Assembly (NCBI GenBank): GCA_045639325.1
Contig: JAZUCU010000024.1
Span: 36,711 to 100,710, forward strand
Origin: RGIG8244 sp045639325
GTDB taxonomy: Bacteria; Verrucomicrobiota; Lentisphaeria; Victivallales; UBA1829
Direction: 5' to 3'
DNA: 64,000 bases
The translations under genes were made by a program, and so were the position numbers. This document shows positions 34,819 through 44,822 of the stretch, piece after piece (the first letter of the stretch is position 1; each line of letters opens with the position of its first letter). Under the pieces are notes generated by a model. The model made no database searches and was not told where the DNA came from. It saw only the letters and a list, made by a program, of their open reading frames with translations.

Positions 34819-36186
34819 TTATTTTCCGATACAGAACCGGGCAAAAATTTCATCCAGAATATCGGGATCTGCACTTTCTCCGGTAATGGTGCCGAGGGTG
34901 TGAATTGCCTGATGGAGACCGGGTGCGGCAAGCTCCCACAGCTCATCCCGGATCAAGCCCATGGCATCATCCAATGCGGGGAGAGCTTCCCGGATCATGG
35001 CAGCATGACGTTCGGAGATGGCAGTTTCATCTTCATGTTTTCCGGCGGCACCCCAAACGGCATTTTCGATTTCGGCAGAAAGTTTATCCAGAGCATCGCC
35101 GGTGATGGCAGAAATGGAAAGGACATCCGGATAACCGGGAATCGGGGGCAGGGCAGCAGCGTTAGCCGTCAAATCGTTCTTGTTCCAGCAGAGAATCAAC
35201 TTGCCATTCAAGCCATCCTGTTTTTCAGCGAGGAAATGGGCAATTGCCTTATCCGGCTCTGTGGAATCCAGAAGCCAGAGAATGACATCGGCACTTTTTA
35301 CTGCTTTACGCGTCCGTTCCACACCGAGACGCTCCACATCGTCATCGCTTTCCCGCAAACCTGCGGTATCGGTTGCACGCAATGCGATACCTCGAATGGT
35401 CAGATTTTCTTCCAGTGTATCTCTTGTAGCACCGGGAATGGGGGTGACGATTGCGCGGTCATAACCAAGCAACGCATTCAGCAGACTGGATTTACCGGCA
35501 TTCGGGGCACCCGCGATAACGAGACGGATCCCATTCCGGATCAGGGCGCCGGTGTGAGCACTTTCCAAATATTGCAGGAGTTTATTTTTTGTTTCTGTAA
35601 GAATGGAGCATAAGGTATCAGGGGGGATCCAATCCAGTTCTTCTTCCGTGAAATCCAGTCTGGATTCGATTTCGGAGACAACGCGGAGAAGATTTTCTCT
35701 GCAGAGACGCAATTTTCTGCCTAATTGACCTGACATCTGGCGTTCTGCCAGTTCCATAGCGGCATTGCTTCCGGCATGAATCATATCGGCAACCGCTTCC
35801 GCCTGTGTAAGATCAAGTTTGCCATTGAGAAAAGCGCGACGGGTGAATTCCCCGCCTTCGGCATGTCTTGCACCGGCATCCAACGCGGCACGCAGGAGTC
35901 GAACCGGGGCGAAATCGCCGCCATGACATTGTATTTCTGCGACATCTTCCCCAGTATAGCTGGCGGGGCCGGGCATATAGATTGCCAGACAGGTTTCGCC
36001 TTCGGAGTGAATGGCATGAGCCAGAATTGCTTTTCTTGCATGTTCCCGGGTGATTTTATGTTTGGAAAAACAAATGCTGTTCAGAATACGAAGTGCTTCC
36101 GGACCGGAGATACGGAGGATCGCCAAAGCGCCGCCGGGTGCGGTACAGATTGCCGCAATAGTGCCATTCACATAGTCACAAGCCAT
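34819..36186 (-). CDS. mnmE: tRNA modification GTPase MnmE
   Basis: A 455-residue GTPase that with MnmG installs cmnm5 groups on the wobble uridine of tRNAs. The N-terminal folate-binding domain begins NGTIAAICTAPGGALAILR. A central G domain is inserted in helices (GAPNAGKSSLLNALL, then DTAGLRESDD). The protein ends FCIGK, the conserved C-terminal FC(I/V)GK tail. An upstream in-frame ATG at 36198 is less likely; GGAG sits 6 bases before ATG 36186. It is divergent from the TPR protein gene at 36350, with 163 bases between. Confidence 0.96.
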   Translation of the reverse strand: MACDYVNGTIAAICTAPGGALAILRISGPEALRILNSICFSKHKITREHARKAILAHAIHSEGETCLAIYMPGPASYTGEDVAEIQCHGGDFAPVRLLRAALDAGARHAEGGEFTRRAFLNGKLDLTQAEAVADMIHAGSNAAMELAERQMSGQLGRKLRLCRENLLRVVSEIESRLDFTEEELDWIPPDTLCSILTETKNKLLQYLESAHTGALIRNGIRLVIAGAPNAGKSSLLNALLGYDRAIVTPIPGATRDTLEENLTIRGIALRATDTAGLRESDDDVERLGVERTRKAVKSADVILWLLDSTEPDKAIAHFLAEKQDGLNGKLILCWNKNDLTANAAALPPIPGYPDVLSISAITGDALDKLSAEIENAVWGAAGKHEDETAISERHAAMIREALPALDDAMGLIRDELWELAAPGLHQAIHTLGTITGESADPDILDEIFARFCIGK

Positions 36187-36256
36187 ATAAAACTCCAAAA
36201 TTTATACATAAAGCTACAAAAAAACGCAAAAAAAAGAAAAAAAATCCAAAATTGAC

Positions 36257-36284
36257 TTGATTTTCTGCTATATATGCGTTATGT
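36257..36284 (+). promoter_or_regulatory. Promoter of the TPR protein gene
   Basis: TTGATT (36257-36262) and TTATGT (36279-36284), 16-bp spacer, in the mnmE-TPR divergent gap. Confidence 0.4.
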
Positions 36285-36349
36285 TTCACAGATGTATATA
36301 TACTATATAACAATTTTTTTAAATTGCAACAGCAATGGAGATGATTTCT

Positions 36350-37768
36350 ATGGCAATTGTGAAAAAAAACTTCAAGGATGTAACAACGTCCGAACGGGCA
36401 CTTTATCAGAAAGCAATATCCGTCCTTGAGAAAAATCAGCTTGATTACGGTTTGGAATTATTGAAATCTCTTGTCCAGCGCAACCCGGGCTTCCTGGATG
36501 CACGCAGTCGTTTGCGCGCTGTGGAACAGATGAAAACCGCAGATATGAATGCATTGTCAAAAGTAATTGCACAGATTAAATCCATTCCTTATGTTCTCAA
36601 AGCTCAGACAATGGCAGCGAAAAAGCCGTTGGAAGCCATGAAGATGGCAGAAGAAGCACTGGCATTGAATCTGCATCAGGCGAATGTATTGAAACTGCTT
36701 GCTACTGTTGCAAAGACGCAGGATGCCACATTCATCAGTTCCGAAGCCATCGAAATCATGATGGAAATGGACCCCATGAACGAAGGCAATCTCCGTACCG
36801 CTGCGACTCTCTACAAAGAATTGGGCGATGGTCATAACCTGCTGAAAGTCTGGCAGCGTCTCGCCGCAAAATATCCGGAAAACCTGGAATTCCAGGCACA
36901 GCTCCGTGAAGCTGCCGCTATGGCAACCATGGAACAGGGGCGCTGGGATAAAGAAGAAACTGCTGCTGAAAAAGCTGCTGCTGCTGCGAAAAACAAAAAT
37001 AAAGATGCCGATATCGGTGACCGCATCATCCGTGCTGACGATGACATCCGTGATGCCATCGTTCAGATGGAAACAAAAGTCAATGCCGGTGATGAATCCG
37101 TTGATATGCGCCGTAAACTGGCTGAACTTTATATGCGTGCAAAACGGTTCGAAGACTGTATCCATGCTTATGAATGGATTGCACAGAAAATGGGTACACT
37201 TGACCCCACAATCGACCGCTGTATCGAAAAAGCCTATGTGGCTATTGTTGATCAGAATATTGAAGAACTCAAGCAGAATAATGCTCCGGAAGAACAGATC
37301 GAAGAACAGAGACAGAATATCTACAATTACCGCCTCGGCCGGTACGAAGAACGTGTCCGCCTCTATCCTTCCGACCTTCTCTGCCGTTTCGAATTGGCGG
37401 AAGTTCTCTGGGAAGGCAAGCAGGTTGACCGTGCGTTGGAACAGTTCCAGCTGGCTCAGCGTAACCCGTCTCACCGTCTCCATGCCATGACTTATCTCGG
37501 CCGTTGCTTCCATGCAAAAGGTCAGAACGATATGGCTGTGGAACAGTTCCAGAAAGTTGTTGCAGAAATGCCGGTTATGGATGCTGATAAGATGAATACG
37601 CTGTATTACATGGGTATCACATTGGAAGATATCGGCGATGATAAAGCCGCTTTGGATTGCTTCAAGCAGATCTATTCTGCCAACGTTAATTACCGTGACG
37701 TTGCTGCCCGTATGAATGCGTTCTACGAAAAGCAGAAAGCGGCAAAAGAAGCTGCTGCGGCAAACTGA
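36350..37768 (+). CDS. Cytoplasmic TPR-repeat protein
   Basis: About 472 residues, no signal peptide. Repeats of about 34 residues are visible, for example LYQKAISVLEKNQLDYGLEL (near 15), MKMAEEALALNLHQANVLK (near 95), VDRALEQFQLAQRNPSHRLH and DMAVEQFQKVVAEMPVMDA. Between them lies a low-complexity Ala/Lys stretch (TAAEKAAAAAKNKNK near 205). TPR proteins act as scaffolds; no partner is evident. Several in-frame ATGs occur (36335, 36341, 36350). GGAG at 36337-36340 fits ATG 36350 best. A terminator follows at 37801. Confidence 0.82.
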   Translation: MAIVKKNFKDVTTSERALYQKAISVLEKNQLDYGLELLKSLVQRNPGFLDARSRLRAVEQMKTADMNALSKVIAQIKSIPYVLKAQTMAAKKPLEAMKMAEEALALNLHQANVLKLLATVAKTQDATFISSEAIEIMMEMDPMNEGNLRTAATLYKELGDGHNLLKVWQRLAAKYPENLEFQAQLREAAAMATMEQGRWDKEETAAEKAAAAAKNKNKDADIGDRIIRADDDIRDAIVQMETKVNAGDESVDMRRKLAELYMRAKRFEDCIHAYEWIAQKMGTLDPTIDRCIEKAYVAIVDQNIEELKQNNAPEEQIEEQRQNIYNYRLGRYEERVRLYPSDLLCRFELAEVLWEGKQVDRALEQFQLAQRNPSHRLHAMTYLGRCFHAKGQNDMAVEQFQKVVAEMPVMDADKMNTLYYMGITLEDIGDDKAALDCFKQIYSANVNYRDVAARMNAFYEKQKAAKEAAAAN

Positions 37769-37800
37769 TCTGATTCCTTTCAGACGTATTTTTTTTCAAG

Positions 37801-37833
37801 AACCGGAATGTCATTATGATGTTCCGGTTTTTT
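37801..37833 (+). terminator. Rho-independent terminator after the TPR gene
   Basis: 8-bp stem AACCGGAA/TTCCGGTT around a 13-base loop, then six T. Confidence 0.8.
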
Positions 37834-37888
37834 ATGTCTTTTTTTGATGAAAAAATGCAAAAAAAACTAAAAAAAATGAGTTTATAGC

Positions 37889-37917
37889 TTGAAAAATGAC
37901 CGGGCGGTCATTATATT
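37889..37917 (+). promoter_or_regulatory. Promoter of the TetR-controlled RND operon
   Basis: TTGAAA (37889-37894) and TATATT (37912-37917), 17-bp spacer entirely filled by the operator palindrome. Confidence 0.7.
37895..37912. promoter_or_regulatory. TetR-type operator between -35 and -10
   Basis: AATGACCGGGCGGTCATT has 8-bp perfect arms around a GG centre. It sits in the promoter spacer, where a bound repressor excludes RNA polymerase. The TetR gene at 42348 ends the same operon, so autoregulation is the simplest reading. Confidence 0.72.
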
Positions 37918-37970
37918 AAGAGAAATTGTTGAAAAATATAACAAAATAACAGAATAAGGAATGTAACAAA

Positions 37971-39224
37971 ATGGGTAAGACTATCACAGGAATTGTCCTT
38001 GCTGCAGCGATTGTCGGTTTTGCAATTTTTGCAGGTTACCGCGCGTATCAGCATCATCAGAAACAGAATGATCAGCAGAAAGTCAAACCGGAGAAAAAAG
38101 TGGTTGTGAACATGGTTATGGCCTCCCGTATGACCATGCGTGATGAACGCCGTTTTTCCGGATCGACAAAAGCATGGAGTGATTTCAAGGTTGAGCCGAA
38201 AGTCAGCGGGAAATTGCTGCGTCTTCATTTTGATATTGGGGATAAAGTCAAACGTGATTCTCTGATTGCGGAAATCGATGACCGCGAATTCCGTCAGAAC
38301 GTATTGGAAGCCGAAGCGAATCTGGAATATGCCAAGGCAAAATTGCTGGAAGCCAGCGGTGTTGCCAATCTGAAACGCAATGAATACAAACGCAGAAAAG
38401 CATTGATTGAACTGGATGCTATTTCCCGTTCCGACTTTGAACAGGCAGAAAGCGAAATGAACGCTCAGCTCGCTACTGAAAAAATGTGCCAGGCTGACGT
38501 GAAACGTTATGAAGCTTTGCTGGCTCATGCAAAATTGACTTTGTCTTATTGCAAAATCTACGCAAAATGGAGCAAAGATGATGGCGATATCCGTTATGTC
38601 GGCGATCGTTACCTGGACGAAGGCACCTTGCTCACGGTCAATACCCCCATTCTTAACATTGTTCAGTTGAGTAAAATCAAAGCCAATGTCTCCATTATCG
38701 AACGTGACTTCCCGTTTCTCCGCGTCGGACAGCAGGCTGACGTTGAAACTGATGCTTATCCGGGCGTAATCTTCCGCGGCACCATTGCACAGATTGCCAA
38801 TACGCTGGATGATAAAACACGGAGTGCAAAAGCTGTGATTTCTGTTGATAATAAAGATCTGCGTCTGAGACCCGGTATGTTTATCCGTGTCCGCATCATT
38901 CTGGGCGAACGCAAAAATACACAGGTTGTTCCGCTGAACGCCATTGTTCAGAAAGATGATAAGAGTGTGGTCTTCCAGAACGTGAACGGCAAAGCGGTCA
39001 TGACTGAAGTCAAAATCGGTTTGCAGAATCTGGAATATGCAGAAATCTTAAGTCCGGTACTGAAATATCCGGTTGCGACTGTTGGTAATCACCTGTTGTC
39101 CGATGGCATGCCGGTTCAGGTTTCTGAACTTTCCCGCGAACAGATGGCGAAAGAAAAAATCAAACAGGGTGAAGCTGCAAGAAAGAAAGCCCAGGCAGAA
39201 AAGAAGGCGGCAGATAAGAAATGA
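37971..39224 (+). CDS. RND efflux periplasmic adaptor
   Basis: A 417-residue membrane fusion protein, anchored by an N-terminal transmembrane helix (residues 7-24, GIVLAAAIVGFAIFAGY) instead of a lipid. Lipoyl halves are at about 75-95 (VSGKLLRLHFDIGDKVKRD) and after the coiled coil. The coiled coil (105-190) is long and rich in Glu, Ala and Lys. The C-terminal 25 residues are a Lys/Ala-rich tail (KKAQAEKKAADKK), unusual for adaptors and perhaps disordered. The stop overlaps the permease start by 4 bases (ATGA). It is the first gene of the TetR-controlled pump operon. Confidence 0.92.
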   Translation: MGKTITGIVLAAAIVGFAIFAGYRAYQHHQKQNDQQKVKPEKKVVVNMVMASRMTMRDERRFSGSTKAWSDFKVEPKVSGKLLRLHFDIGDKVKRDSLIAEIDDREFRQNVLEAEANLEYAKAKLLEASGVANLKRNEYKRRKALIELDAISRSDFEQAESEMNAQLATEKMCQADVKRYEALLAHAKLTLSYCKIYAKWSKDDGDIRYVGDRYLDEGTLLTVNTPILNIVQLSKIKANVSIIERDFPFLRVGQQADVETDAYPGVIFRGTIAQIANTLDDKTRSAKAVISVDNKDLRLRPGMFIRVRIILGERKNTQVVPLNAIVQKDDKSVVFQNVNGKAVMTEVKIGLQNLEYAEILSPVLKYPVATVGNHLLSDGMPVQVSELSREQMAKEKIKQGEAARKKAQAEKKAADKK

Positions 39225-42200
39225 ATATTGCAGAATTTTCAGTAAGACGGCCCCTGTTTATTACCATGATCGCGTGTATCGTGATCGTGCTCGGGGGTAT
39301 TTCACTGCGTTATCTGCCGGTTGACCTGTATCCGGAAATCGACTTCCCGGCGGTATCGCTCAATACAGAATATACGGACGCCAGCCCGGAAGAAGTGGAA
39401 GAATTGATCACCCGTCCGCTGGAACGCTCTGTCAGTGCGGTTACGGGGATTAAAGAAATTACCTCCACTTCTTCGGAAGAAGTCAGTTCCATTACCGTTA
39501 AATTTACCTGGGATACGAACCTTGACGAAGCGGTTTCCGACATCCGTGACCGTATTGACCGTGCCATGCGTCAATTGCCGGATGACGTTGACCGCCCCAC
39601 ATTGCGCCGGTTCAACTCTGCCAACTTCCCGATCATGCGTCTGGGTGTCAGTACGAACATGGACCTGTTGAAGGCGAAAAAGATTTTGGAAGACCAGGTA
39701 CAATACCGTTTTGAACGTATTGAAGGTGTTGCATCTGCAAACGTCGGCGGCGGTATGACCCGTGAAATTCAGGTTTTGATCGATGTCGACAAAGCCCGTA
39801 TGCTGAATGTGCCGATGGAAACCATTCTGGATAAACTGAAAGATGCCAACGTCACAACACCTGCCGGTAACATCAAAAGCGGATCTATGGAAATCCGTAT
39901 GCGTACACTGGGTACGTTTACCAATCTGGAACAGTTGCGCGATCTTTTCCTCACCACAACAGCCGATGGCGCACAGGTCCGTTTGAAAGATGTGGCTGAC
40001 GTCCGTGATACTTGCGAAGAAATCACCCGTTATGTCCGCGTGAACGGTCAGCCGGGTATTTTTATTCAGATTTATAAACAGTCCGGAGCCAATACGGTTG
40101 CGGTTGCGAATGCTGTCAAAAAAGAATTGGCACGAATCAATCAGGATATGAGCAATGAATTTACCATTGTCCCGGTCAGTGACTCTTCCAAATACATTCA
40201 GCGTTCTATTAACAACGTGGCAGATTCTGCAATCACCGGTGGTTTGCTGGCGATTCTGATTCTGTTCCTCTTCCTCTGCAACTTCCGCAGTACGCTGATT
40301 ATTGCGGTCAGTATTCCGCTTTCCATTGTTGCAACATTCGTGTTGATTTATTTCTGCGGATATACAATCAATACCATGACGCTTGGCGGTCTTGCACTCG
40401 GGGTAGGGATGCTCGTTGACAACTCCATTGTGGTGTTGGAAAATATTGTCCGTCTGCATGATAAGGGATTGCGTCGTGACCAGGCCGCTATCAAGGGGAC
40501 GACCGAAGTTACCGGCGCATTGATTGCCAGTACATTGACGACGGTTGCGGTGTTCATGCCTCTGGTGTTTACGCAGGGGATGGCCGGGGTGATGTTCCGT
40601 CAGCTTGCGATGGTGATCGTGTTCTCCCTGATGTGTTCTTTGGTTTCCGCTTTGACCCTGGTGCCGATGATGTCCGGTCATTTTCTTACGGAATACAGCG
40701 GCACGGAGAAGAAAGGATTTTTCAGCGAACTCGGGAATAAATTATTCCATTGTTTTGATAAAGTGGCAGATTTCTATGCGTCGCTGCTTGACGTGGTGCT
40801 GAAACACCGTGCTATGACACTTTTCCTTTCAATGACAGTTCTGATTTTGTCCTGTCTGTTGATCCCTGTTATCGGTACCGAATTGATGCCGCCGACGGAC
40901 GAAGGAGAAATCCGTATCAATATGGAAGATGCCGTAGGTACTTCTCCGAAATACGTGAACGATGCTGCGGTGATTGCAGAACCGTTGATTCGCAGTGAAT
41001 TGAAAGATTTGCGGAATATGACGATCTTCTCCGGAGCCAGCAACTGGCGGGCATCGGGTGGACATAAAGCAACTTTCAACCTGGAAATGGTCCCCCGTTC
41101 CCAGCGTGATTATACAACCGACTCCGTATGTCAGAGATTGAATAAGCTGTTGAATCAGCTGCCGGGGATCGTCTTCCGAGTCCGCCCGAAACGCTCTTTT
41201 ATGAGTGGTGGATCCAGCAGCAATGATGAAATGACAATCGATATCCGCGGATTCGATTTCGATACGGCCAATGCCTTGGCTCGCCGTGCAGCAGAAATTG
41301 CGAAGACCATCGAAGGCGTGACTGACGTTGAACTTTCCCGCGATGCCGGTACACCGGAACGCCGTATTGTCATTGACCGTGAAAAAGCGGAATCCATGAA
41401 TATCTCTGTCAAGAAGATTGCGGACGTGTTGCGTACGATTCTGGCGGGCAGTGAAGCCGGAAATTACCGTGAAGCCGGGGAAGAATATACAATCCTGGTC
41501 AAAGTGAAAGATGCGGATAAACTCAAGCCGGAAGATATTCTTGACCTGACCGTGAAGAATGATAATGGTGATAACGTGATTCTGCGTAACGTGGTGGATA
41601 ATTCCCGTACATTGGGCCCTGTCACCATTGAACGTAAAAATCAACAGCGTGTCATTACTGTGAAAGCAAACCTGCTTGACCGTGACATGGGTTCTGCGGT
41701 TGCGGAATACCGTGAAAAACTCAAAGCATTGGAACCGCTCCCGGCTGAATTCTCCATTGCGTTCAGCGGAAGTTACGAAGACCAGCAGGAAACATTCCGT
41801 GAATTGTTCTTTGCGTTCATTCTGGCACTTGTCCTTGTTTACATGGTGATGGTATGTCAGTTTGAATCTCTAAAAGACCCGCTGATTGTTATGTTCTCCG
41901 TGCCGCTGGCTGTGATCGGGGTTATCATTGCGTTGATGTTGACTTATACAACATTCAATATGCAGTCCTTTATCGGGTGCGTTATGCTTGCCGGTATTGT
42001 GGTGAATAACGCCATTCTGTTGATTGATACGGCAAACCAGCTGCGCCGTAACGAAGGTATGGCTCTTTCCAAAGCATTGCGTGAAACCGGCAGACGCCGT
42101 CTGCGTCCGATTCTCATGACGACACTGACTACTGTGCTCGGTCTGATCCCGCTTGCCTTGGGGCTTGGTGATGGCGGTGAAGCGCAGGCTCCGCTTGCCC

Positions 42201-42361
42201 GTGCCGTGATCGGCGGTTTGACCAGTTCTACATTGATTACGTTGTTCTTTATTCCTGCCCTCTACTCTCTGGTGGAAGGCCGCAAATTTGCCCGTTGGGT
42301 AAAGAAGAAAAAGAAAGAACGTAAGAAAAGACAGAAAGCACTTGCCAATGCCGCGGTATAA
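39221..42361 (+). CDS. RND efflux permease
   Basis: A 1046-residue RND pump. It carries the N-terminal IAEFSVRRPLFITMIACIV and two six-helix bundles. The TM4 motif is GMLVDNSIVVLEN (Asp400-Asn401) in place of the Asp-Asp of AcrB. The TM10 motif is GIVVNNAILLIDTANQLR. This combination is typical of the SwrC/YerP-like branch of RND transporters, so substrates may be lipopeptides or detergents, not classic drugs. The C-terminus is a Lys/Arg-rich tail (VKKKKKERKKRQK). Its end overlaps the TetR gene by 14 bases. Confidence 0.94.
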   Translation: MNIAEFSVRRPLFITMIACIVIVLGGISLRYLPVDLYPEIDFPAVSLNTEYTDASPEEVEELITRPLERSVSAVTGIKEITSTSSEEVSSITVKFTWDTNLDEAVSDIRDRIDRAMRQLPDDVDRPTLRRFNSANFPIMRLGVSTNMDLLKAKKILEDQVQYRFERIEGVASANVGGGMTREIQVLIDVDKARMLNVPMETILDKLKDANVTTPAGNIKSGSMEIRMRTLGTFTNLEQLRDLFLTTTADGAQVRLKDVADVRDTCEEITRYVRVNGQPGIFIQIYKQSGANTVAVANAVKKELARINQDMSNEFTIVPVSDSSKYIQRSINNVADSAITGGLLAILILFLFLCNFRSTLIIAVSIPLSIVATFVLIYFCGYTINTMTLGGLALGVGMLVDNSIVVLENIVRLHDKGLRRDQAAIKGTTEVTGALIASTLTTVAVFMPLVFTQGMAGVMFRQLAMVIVFSLMCSLVSALTLVPMMSGHFLTEYSGTEKKGFFSELGNKLFHCFDKVADFYASLLDVVLKHRAMTLFLSMTVLILSCLLIPVIGTELMPPTDEGEIRINMEDAVGTSPKYVNDAAVIAEPLIRSELKDLRNMTIFSGASNWRASGGHKATFNLEMVPRSQRDYTTDSVCQRLNKLLNQLPGIVFRVRPKRSFMSGGSSSNDEMTIDIRGFDFDTANALARRAAEIAKTIEGVTDVELSRDAGTPERRIVIDREKAESMNISVKKIADVLRTILAGSEAGNYREAGEEYTILVKVKDADKLKPEDILDLTVKNDNGDNVILRNVVDNSRTLGPVTIERKNQQRVITVKANLLDRDMGSAVAEYREKLKALEPLPAEFSIAFSGSYEDQQETFRELFFAFILALVLVYMVMVCQFESLKDPLIVMFSVPLAVIGVIIALMLTYTTFNMQSFIGCVMLAGIVVNNAILLIDTANQLRRNEGMALSKALRETGRRRLRPILMTTLTTVLGLIPLALGLGDGGEAQAPLARAVIGGLTSSTLITLFFIPALYSLVEGRKFARWVKKKKKERKKRQKALANAAV

Positions 42362-42926
42362 TCCGGAGAAAAGAGAACAACTTGCGGAACAGATGCGGGC
42401 GGACATCTTGGGGTGTTACACCCGCCTGGCAGCAGAAACCGGCGATGTCTCCATGGAGCGTCTGGCTGCGGAAGTAGGCATTGCCAAAGGTACGTTGTAT
42501 CTCTATTATAAAACGAAAGCCGACTTGTTGCGTGCGGCGCTTGCTCTCGGCCGTTCCCGTATGCTGGAACGGATGACGGAGACTCTGCACAAGTCGATCT
42601 CCGCGCCGGAAAAGATTGAGGAATATGCCCGTTGGATGATGGAAGAATTCCGGGATCATCGTTTGCTCCGTATGGAATATCTGCGTAACAATAACGAACA
42701 GCCGTTACCGAAAAACGTAGCGGCGTTCGAGATTTTATCAAAGATTATTGAGCAGGGAATTCAGGAGAAAACGATTCGCAATATGAATGTGGAAGATATC
42801 GTTTTTCTGATTCGTTCTTCATTGATCGGGCAATTTGCTTACCTGCTCCGGGAAGGTAGAGAATTGGATATGGAACGCTCCATATTTATGTTTAAAGATG
42901 TAATTTTACGCGGCATTTTGCGTTAA
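42348..42926 (+). CDS. TetR-family transcriptional regulator
   Basis: A 192-residue regulator. The N-terminal helix-turn-helix is MERLAAEVGIAKGTLYLYYKTKADLL (split here as MERLAAEVGIAKGTLYLY and YKTKADLL), an exact TetR pattern. The C-terminal ligand domain is helical and variable. Start ATG 42348 is preferred over TTG 42342. It overlaps the pump gene by 14 bases and is last in the operon whose promoter holds a matching palindrome. It is therefore most likely the local repressor of the adaptor-pump-tetR operon, induced by a pump substrate. Confidence 0.92.
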   Translation: MPRYNPEKREQLAEQMRADILGCYTRLAAETGDVSMERLAAEVGIAKGTLYLYYKTKADLLRAALALGRSRMLERMTETLHKSISAPEKIEEYARWMMEEFRDHRLLRMEYLRNNNEQPLPKNVAAFEILSKIIEQGIQEKTIRNMNVEDIVFLIRSSLIGQFAYLLREGRELDMERSIFMFKDVILRGILR

Positions 42927-42956
42927 TGCCGTTATTAAATTGAAAGGTTATTTTTT

Positions 42957-44822
42957 ATGCTTCGCTCTATTTTAACATTCTGCAGTTTTGTGTATGTGTT
43001 GTTTGCTGCAACCAATGTTTTGTATTTGCTTTCCATTGATACCTGGAGCGTGACAGCTGCTGTACTGATGGTGCTTTCCGTATTGTTTTATTCATTTCTT
43101 GCAACTGTACCGGTAATTGCAGGCGGCGTTTTATGTCATTACCTGAAAGCCAAAAAGATTGTCAGCGGCATTGTACTGTTCCTCTGTTCCGCACCGCTGC
43201 ATCTGGTGATGCTGTTTGACGCTGGATTGTATTATCGTTACGGGTATCACATTAACATGCATATTGTGAATATTTTTACCACACCCGGCGGATTTGAAGC
43301 GATGGGGATGAGACCGAATGAAATTCTTTCGCTTGCTGCCTTTGTGGTGATATTCCTGCTTTTCTACGGTGCATTGGTATTTTGCTGTCTGCGTTTCAAG
43401 AAATTGGCTATGCCGGAAAAATTGATGAATTGGAAAGTTGCATGCGGTTTTGCCGCCGCTTTCCTGCTGATTTTTATCTGCAAATTCTTTATTTATTCCT
43501 ATTCTCATTTCAAAATGGATCCCGTCCCGCTGCTGGCGGCGGAAACAATTCCGATTTATATTCCCGGAACTGCCAGTTCTTTTTATAAATCCATTGGCGT
43601 TAAAAAGCCGGATCGAGATGCTGTCCGCCTGAAATTGCAGTCGAAAGCAAAAAGTCTTGATGGCTATCCGCAGAAGAAAATCGTCCGCAAAGATTCCAGA
43701 AAATACAATGTTATCTGGCTGACTTGTGAATCCCTTGCCCGCCGTATGTTCACACCGGAAATTATGCCCAATGCTACAGCATTTTCCAAGCGGTGTGTTG
43801 TGTTCGACAATCATTTCAGCGGCGGCAATGTGACACGCCAGAGTGTATTTTCTCTGTTTTACGGTCTGCCGGGCAGCTATTGGCAGTCCTTCCTTTCCGC
43901 CCGCCGCGGCCCGCTCTTTATTGACTGGCTGATTGAAGACGGCTATAATCTGGATTGTTTCACCTCAGCAAAATTCACATATCCGGAATTTGACCAGACG
44001 GTGTTCTTCCGTGTACCTTCCGCCAATATGGTCAGTGATGCTACTGGATATTCCTGGCAGCGAGACCAGCGCAACACCGCGCGTTTCCTGGAATGTATTG
44101 GTAAACGAAGCAAAGAAGGCAAGCCGTTTTTCTCCTTCTTCTTCCTGGAATCCCCGCATCATCCTTATGTCTTCCCGGATGAAGCAATTCTTTACAAAGA
44201 TTATATCAACCCGTTCAATGCGGCAGAAGTTACGCCGAAGGACAGCGAAGCCATCATCAAACGTGCCGCCAATGCGACCTATCATCTTGACATGTGCCTC
44301 GGCAAGATTTTCAAATATCTGGAAGAAAATGACCTGTTGAAAAATACCATTGTTGTCGTCAGCGGCGACCATGGCGAAGAATATTTTGAAAAAGGTTATC
44401 TGGGCCACAGTTCCAAATTTGTCAATGAACAGACAAAAACACCTTTGATGATTTATTATCCGGGTATCAAACCGGAAGTTTATAAAGGCATGAGCAGTCA
44501 TTTGGATGTTGTCCCCATGCTGGCAAAGTTTTTCGGCGTGCAGAACGATGCAGCAGATTATTCCTGCGGTATGGATTTGCTGGCTGAAAAACGCCCGGAA
44601 CGCCAATATTGCATCATTGCCAACTGGGATGACGTATTCTTTGCCGGTAAGAAATATAAATCTCTGTTGCCTTTGAATACAGAAGATTTTGCAAAACAGA
44701 CCATTACCGATGTCGAAGACAAACGTTTGAAGGATGTCAGTTTATTCTACAAAGAATATAATAAAGAGCTCGTGAAAGTACAGAACGATTTGAACCGTTT
44801 TACTTCTCAAGCCCGCGATTAA
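42957..44822 (+). CDS. YejM/PbgA-like inner-membrane protein with a sulfatase-type domain
   Basis: A 621-residue protein. The first 190 residues hold about five transmembrane segments; the rest is a periplasmic alkaline-phosphatase-fold domain. Candidate active-site residues are Glu258 (LTCESLARR) and Thr293 (GGNVTRQSVFSLFYGLPG); the metal site motif VVSGDHGEEYFEKGYLGHSS is clear. The GGN-T-FSLFYGL stretch closely follows E. coli YejM/PbgA, which senses LPS and controls LpxC turnover. The family also resembles phosphoethanolamine and lipoteichoic-acid transferases, so an envelope-modifying enzyme is the alternative. It starts 30 bases after the tetR stop and may be co-transcribed with the pump. 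Its stop directly abuts the convergent DUF4186 gene. Confidence 0.85.
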   Translation: MLRSILTFCSFVYVLFAATNVLYLLSIDTWSVTAAVLMVLSVLFYSFLATVPVIAGGVLCHYLKAKKIVSGIVLFLCSAPLHLVMLFDAGLYYRYGYHINMHIVNIFTTPGGFEAMGMRPNEILSLAAFVVIFLLFYGALVFCCLRFKKLAMPEKLMNWKVACGFAAAFLLIFICKFFIYSYSHFKMDPVPLLAAETIPIYIPGTASSFYKSIGVKKPDRDAVRLKLQSKAKSLDGYPQKKIVRKDSRKYNVIWLTCESLARRMFTPEIMPNATAFSKRCVVFDNHFSGGNVTRQSVFSLFYGLPGSYWQSFLSARRGPLFIDWLIEDGYNLDCFTSAKFTYPEFDQTVFFRVPSANMVSDATGYSWQRDQRNTARFLECIGKRSKEGKPFFSFFFLESPHHPYVFPDEAILYKDYINPFNAAEVTPKDSEAIIKRAANATYHLDMCLGKIFKYLEENDLLKNTIVVVSGDHGEEYFEKGYLGHSSKFVNEQTKTPLMIYYPGIKPEVYKGMSSHLDVVPMLAKFFGVQNDAADYSCGMDLLAEKRPERQYCIIANWDDVFFAGKKYKSLLPLNTEDFAKQTITDVEDKRLKDVSLFYKEYNKELVKVQNDLNRFTSQARD

